Shown here: in pieces, positions 12,532-13,478 of the stretch
How the letters are laid out: each line of letters starts with the position of its first letter
Position numbering within the stretch: the first letter of the stretch is position 1
NCBI GenBank assembly: GCA_947585525.1
Contig: CANPXA010000026.1
Coordinates: 1 to 13,478 of the forward strand
Reading direction: 5' to 3'
Origin: an uncultured Akkermansia sp.
GTDB lineage: Bacteria > Verrucomicrobiota > Verrucomicrobiia > Verrucomicrobiales > Akkermansiaceae
DNA length: 13,478 nt
Notes under the pieces: model-generated
The model's database searches: none
Seen by the model: the letters and a program-made list of their open reading frames with translations, nothing else
What the model was told of the DNA's origin: nothing
Program-made: the position numbers and the translations under genes

Positions 12532-12547
12532 GCTCCGGATCCGGAGC
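12532..12547. promoter_or_regulatory. 16-bp perfect palindrome upstream of ispG
   Basis: GCTCCGGATCCGGAGC is a perfect palindrome. It abuts the candidate -35 box of ispG (TTGCAA, 12548-12553), a position where an operator for a dimeric regulator would act. As a hairpin it would have only six pairs around GATC and no T-run. Confidence 0.4.
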
Positions 12548-12576
12548 TTGCAAGGAGAAAACAGATGTGGTAGAGT
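12548..12576 (+). promoter_or_regulatory. Candidate promoter of ispG
   Basis: TTGCAA (12548-12553) and TAGAGT (12571-12576) are 17 bases apart. The -10 box ends 10 bases before ATG 12587. The only Shine-Dalgarno-like sequence (GGGAGG, 12577-12582) lies between the -10 box and the start codon, so the predicted transcript would barely include it. The real promoter may therefore lie farther upstream. Confidence 0.4.
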
Positions 12577-12586
12577 GGGAGGCGAG

Positions 12587-13478
12587 ATGAGCAGCAGGTT
12601 GTATTGTCCGGACGTGTATAAGCGCGCAAGGCGCAAAGCGAGGGAAGTGATGGTGGGAGGGGTAGGGATAGGAGGTAAGAACCCGATACGGGTACAGTCG
12701 ATGCTGACGCACGACACGCTGGACACGAAAGGGTGCGTGCAAGAAGCGTTGGAGTTGGCGGAAGCCGGGTGTGAGATCATCCGACTGACAGCTCAGACAA
12801 AGGTGTACGCGGCGAACTTGGAGAACATAGCGAGGGAGTTGAGAGCGGCCGGGTGTCGGGTGCCGTTGGTGGCGGATATTCATTTCAAACCGGATGCGGC
12901 GATGGAGGCGGCAAAATGGGTGGAAAAGATCCGCATCAACCCGGGGAATTTTGTGGACAAGAGAAAATTTATTCGGCGTGATTATACGGATGACGAATAC
13001 GAGGCGGAACTCGAGAGAATACGGGAGGCTTTTACTCCTCTGGTGCTTTTTTGCAAGGAGCACGGGCGAGCCATGCGATTGGGAGCCAATCATGGGTCGC
13101 TTTCAGATCGGATACTGAACCGTTATGGGGACACGCCGGAGGGGATGGTGGAGAGTGCGTTGGAGTTTGCTCGCGTGGCGAGGGATTTGGGATACCATGA
13201 ACTTGTTTTCTCGATGAAAGCATCCAATGTCAAGGTGATGATTCAAGCGTATCGTCTCTTGGTCAAGCGGCTTCAGGATGAGGGAGATGATTGGAACTAC
13301 CCGATTCATTTGGGCGTGACGGAGGCAGGCGAAGGAGAGGATGCACGCATCAAGAGCGCTATGGGGATAGGTTCCCTGTTGGCAGACGGCATAGGAGACA
13401 CCTTGCGCGTTTCTCTCACGGAGGAAGCCGTCTGCGAGGTAGCGCCCGGTTTTGAGTTAGCTCGTGCGTTTGGCTCCG
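12587..13478 (+). CDS. ispG: 4-hydroxy-3-methylbut-2-en-1-yl diphosphate synthase, large type (5' part)
   Basis: This [4Fe-4S] enzyme makes HMBPP from MEcPP in the MEP isoprenoid pathway. The frame is open from ATG 12587 to the window edge (297 codons) and is cut off there. The N-terminus reads YKRARRKAREVMVGGVGIGG and then NPIRVQSM, the hallmark of IspG. Further TIM-barrel motifs are EAGCEIIRLTAQ, VPLVADIHFKPDAA, VEKIRINPGNFVDK, RLGANHGSLSDRI, ELVFSMKASNV and HLGVTEAGEGEDARIKSAMG. The longer form NPGNFVDK plus the spacing after it match the large IspG of plants, Chlamydia and Bacteroidetes rather than the compact E. coli type. The cluster-binding cysteines lie beyond the window. GGGAGG at 12577-12582 is 4 bases from the start. 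Confidence 0.93.
   Translation, partial: MSSRLYCPDVYKRARRKAREVMVGGVGIGGKNPIRVQSMLTHDTLDTKGCVQEALELAEAGCEIIRLTAQTKVYAANLENIARELRAAGCRVPLVADIHFKPDAAMEAAKWVEKIRINPGNFVDKRKFIRRDYTDDEYEAELERIREAFTPLVLFCKEHGRAMRLGANHGSLSDRILNRYGDTPEGMVESALEFARVARDLGYHELVFSMKASNVKVMIQAYRLLVKRLQDEGDDWNYPIHLGVTEAGEGEDARIKSAMGIGSLLADGIGDTLRVSLTEEAVCEVAPGFELARAFGS

Noticed and set aside
12385..12573. Short open frame between pfkA and ispG
   Set aside because: It has no ribosome site, overlaps the pfkA stop and a hairpin and palindrome, and shows no coding pattern.

Overview
The window looks like a chromosomal segment from a Gram-negative bacterium of the PVC / Verrucomicrobiota type. The lineage is an inference, not a proof. 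It rests on a secreted beta-barrel protein and a lipoprotein (so an outer membrane), a plant/Bacteroides/Chlamydia-like IspG, a DPE2-like GH77 enzyme, a sialic-acid catabolic pair typical of mucin- or glycan-degrading gut bacteria, and a mix of Shine-Dalgarno-led and SD-less genes. All genes are on the + strand except one.

Layout. 1-618 holds the likely tail of an upstream gene (stop at 71-73), two tandem copies of a composite intergenic repeat, and a promoter for dnaN. dnaN (619-1707) converges on a minus-strand outer-membrane beta-barrel gene (1816-2613) across a shared bidirectional terminator. The divergent region 2614-2971 carries a near-consensus promoter for the barrel gene, a third repeat copy and an interlocked pair of inverted repeats. 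Next come a GH77 4-alpha-glucanotransferase (malQ), a group III iron-type alcohol dehydrogenase and an exported carboxymuconolactone-decarboxylase/cupin fusion. A fourth repeat copy and a terminator follow.

7047-12388 reads as one tightly spaced operon: N-acetylneuraminate lyase, N-acylglucosamine 2-epimerase, a 6-phosphofructokinase homologue, an S11 D,D-carboxypeptidase-like lipoprotein, and a second 6-phosphofructokinase. Gaps are 25, 11, -4 and 15 bp. The first two enzymes turn sialic acid into pyruvate plus ManNAc and then GlcNAc. Phosphofructokinase acts downstream once the amino sugar has become fructose-6-phosphate. The window ends inside ispG (MEP isoprenoid pathway).

The most unusual content is in the middle of this operon. 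The first PFK paralogue has lost the Mg-binding Asp (GGDGS to GGNGS), the catalytic base (TIDND to TINND) and the MGR arginine, while keeping its sugar-phosphate-binding motifs. The next gene, which overlaps it by four bases, is an S11 peptidase-like lipoprotein in which all three active-site motifs (SxxK, SxN, KTG) are replaced. The PFK after that has the standard catalytic residues. Two adjacent, intact-length, apparently catalytically dead proteins next to a live paralogue suggest a regulatory or structural module, by analogy with the non-catalytic alpha subunit of plant PPi-dependent PFK. That role is inference.
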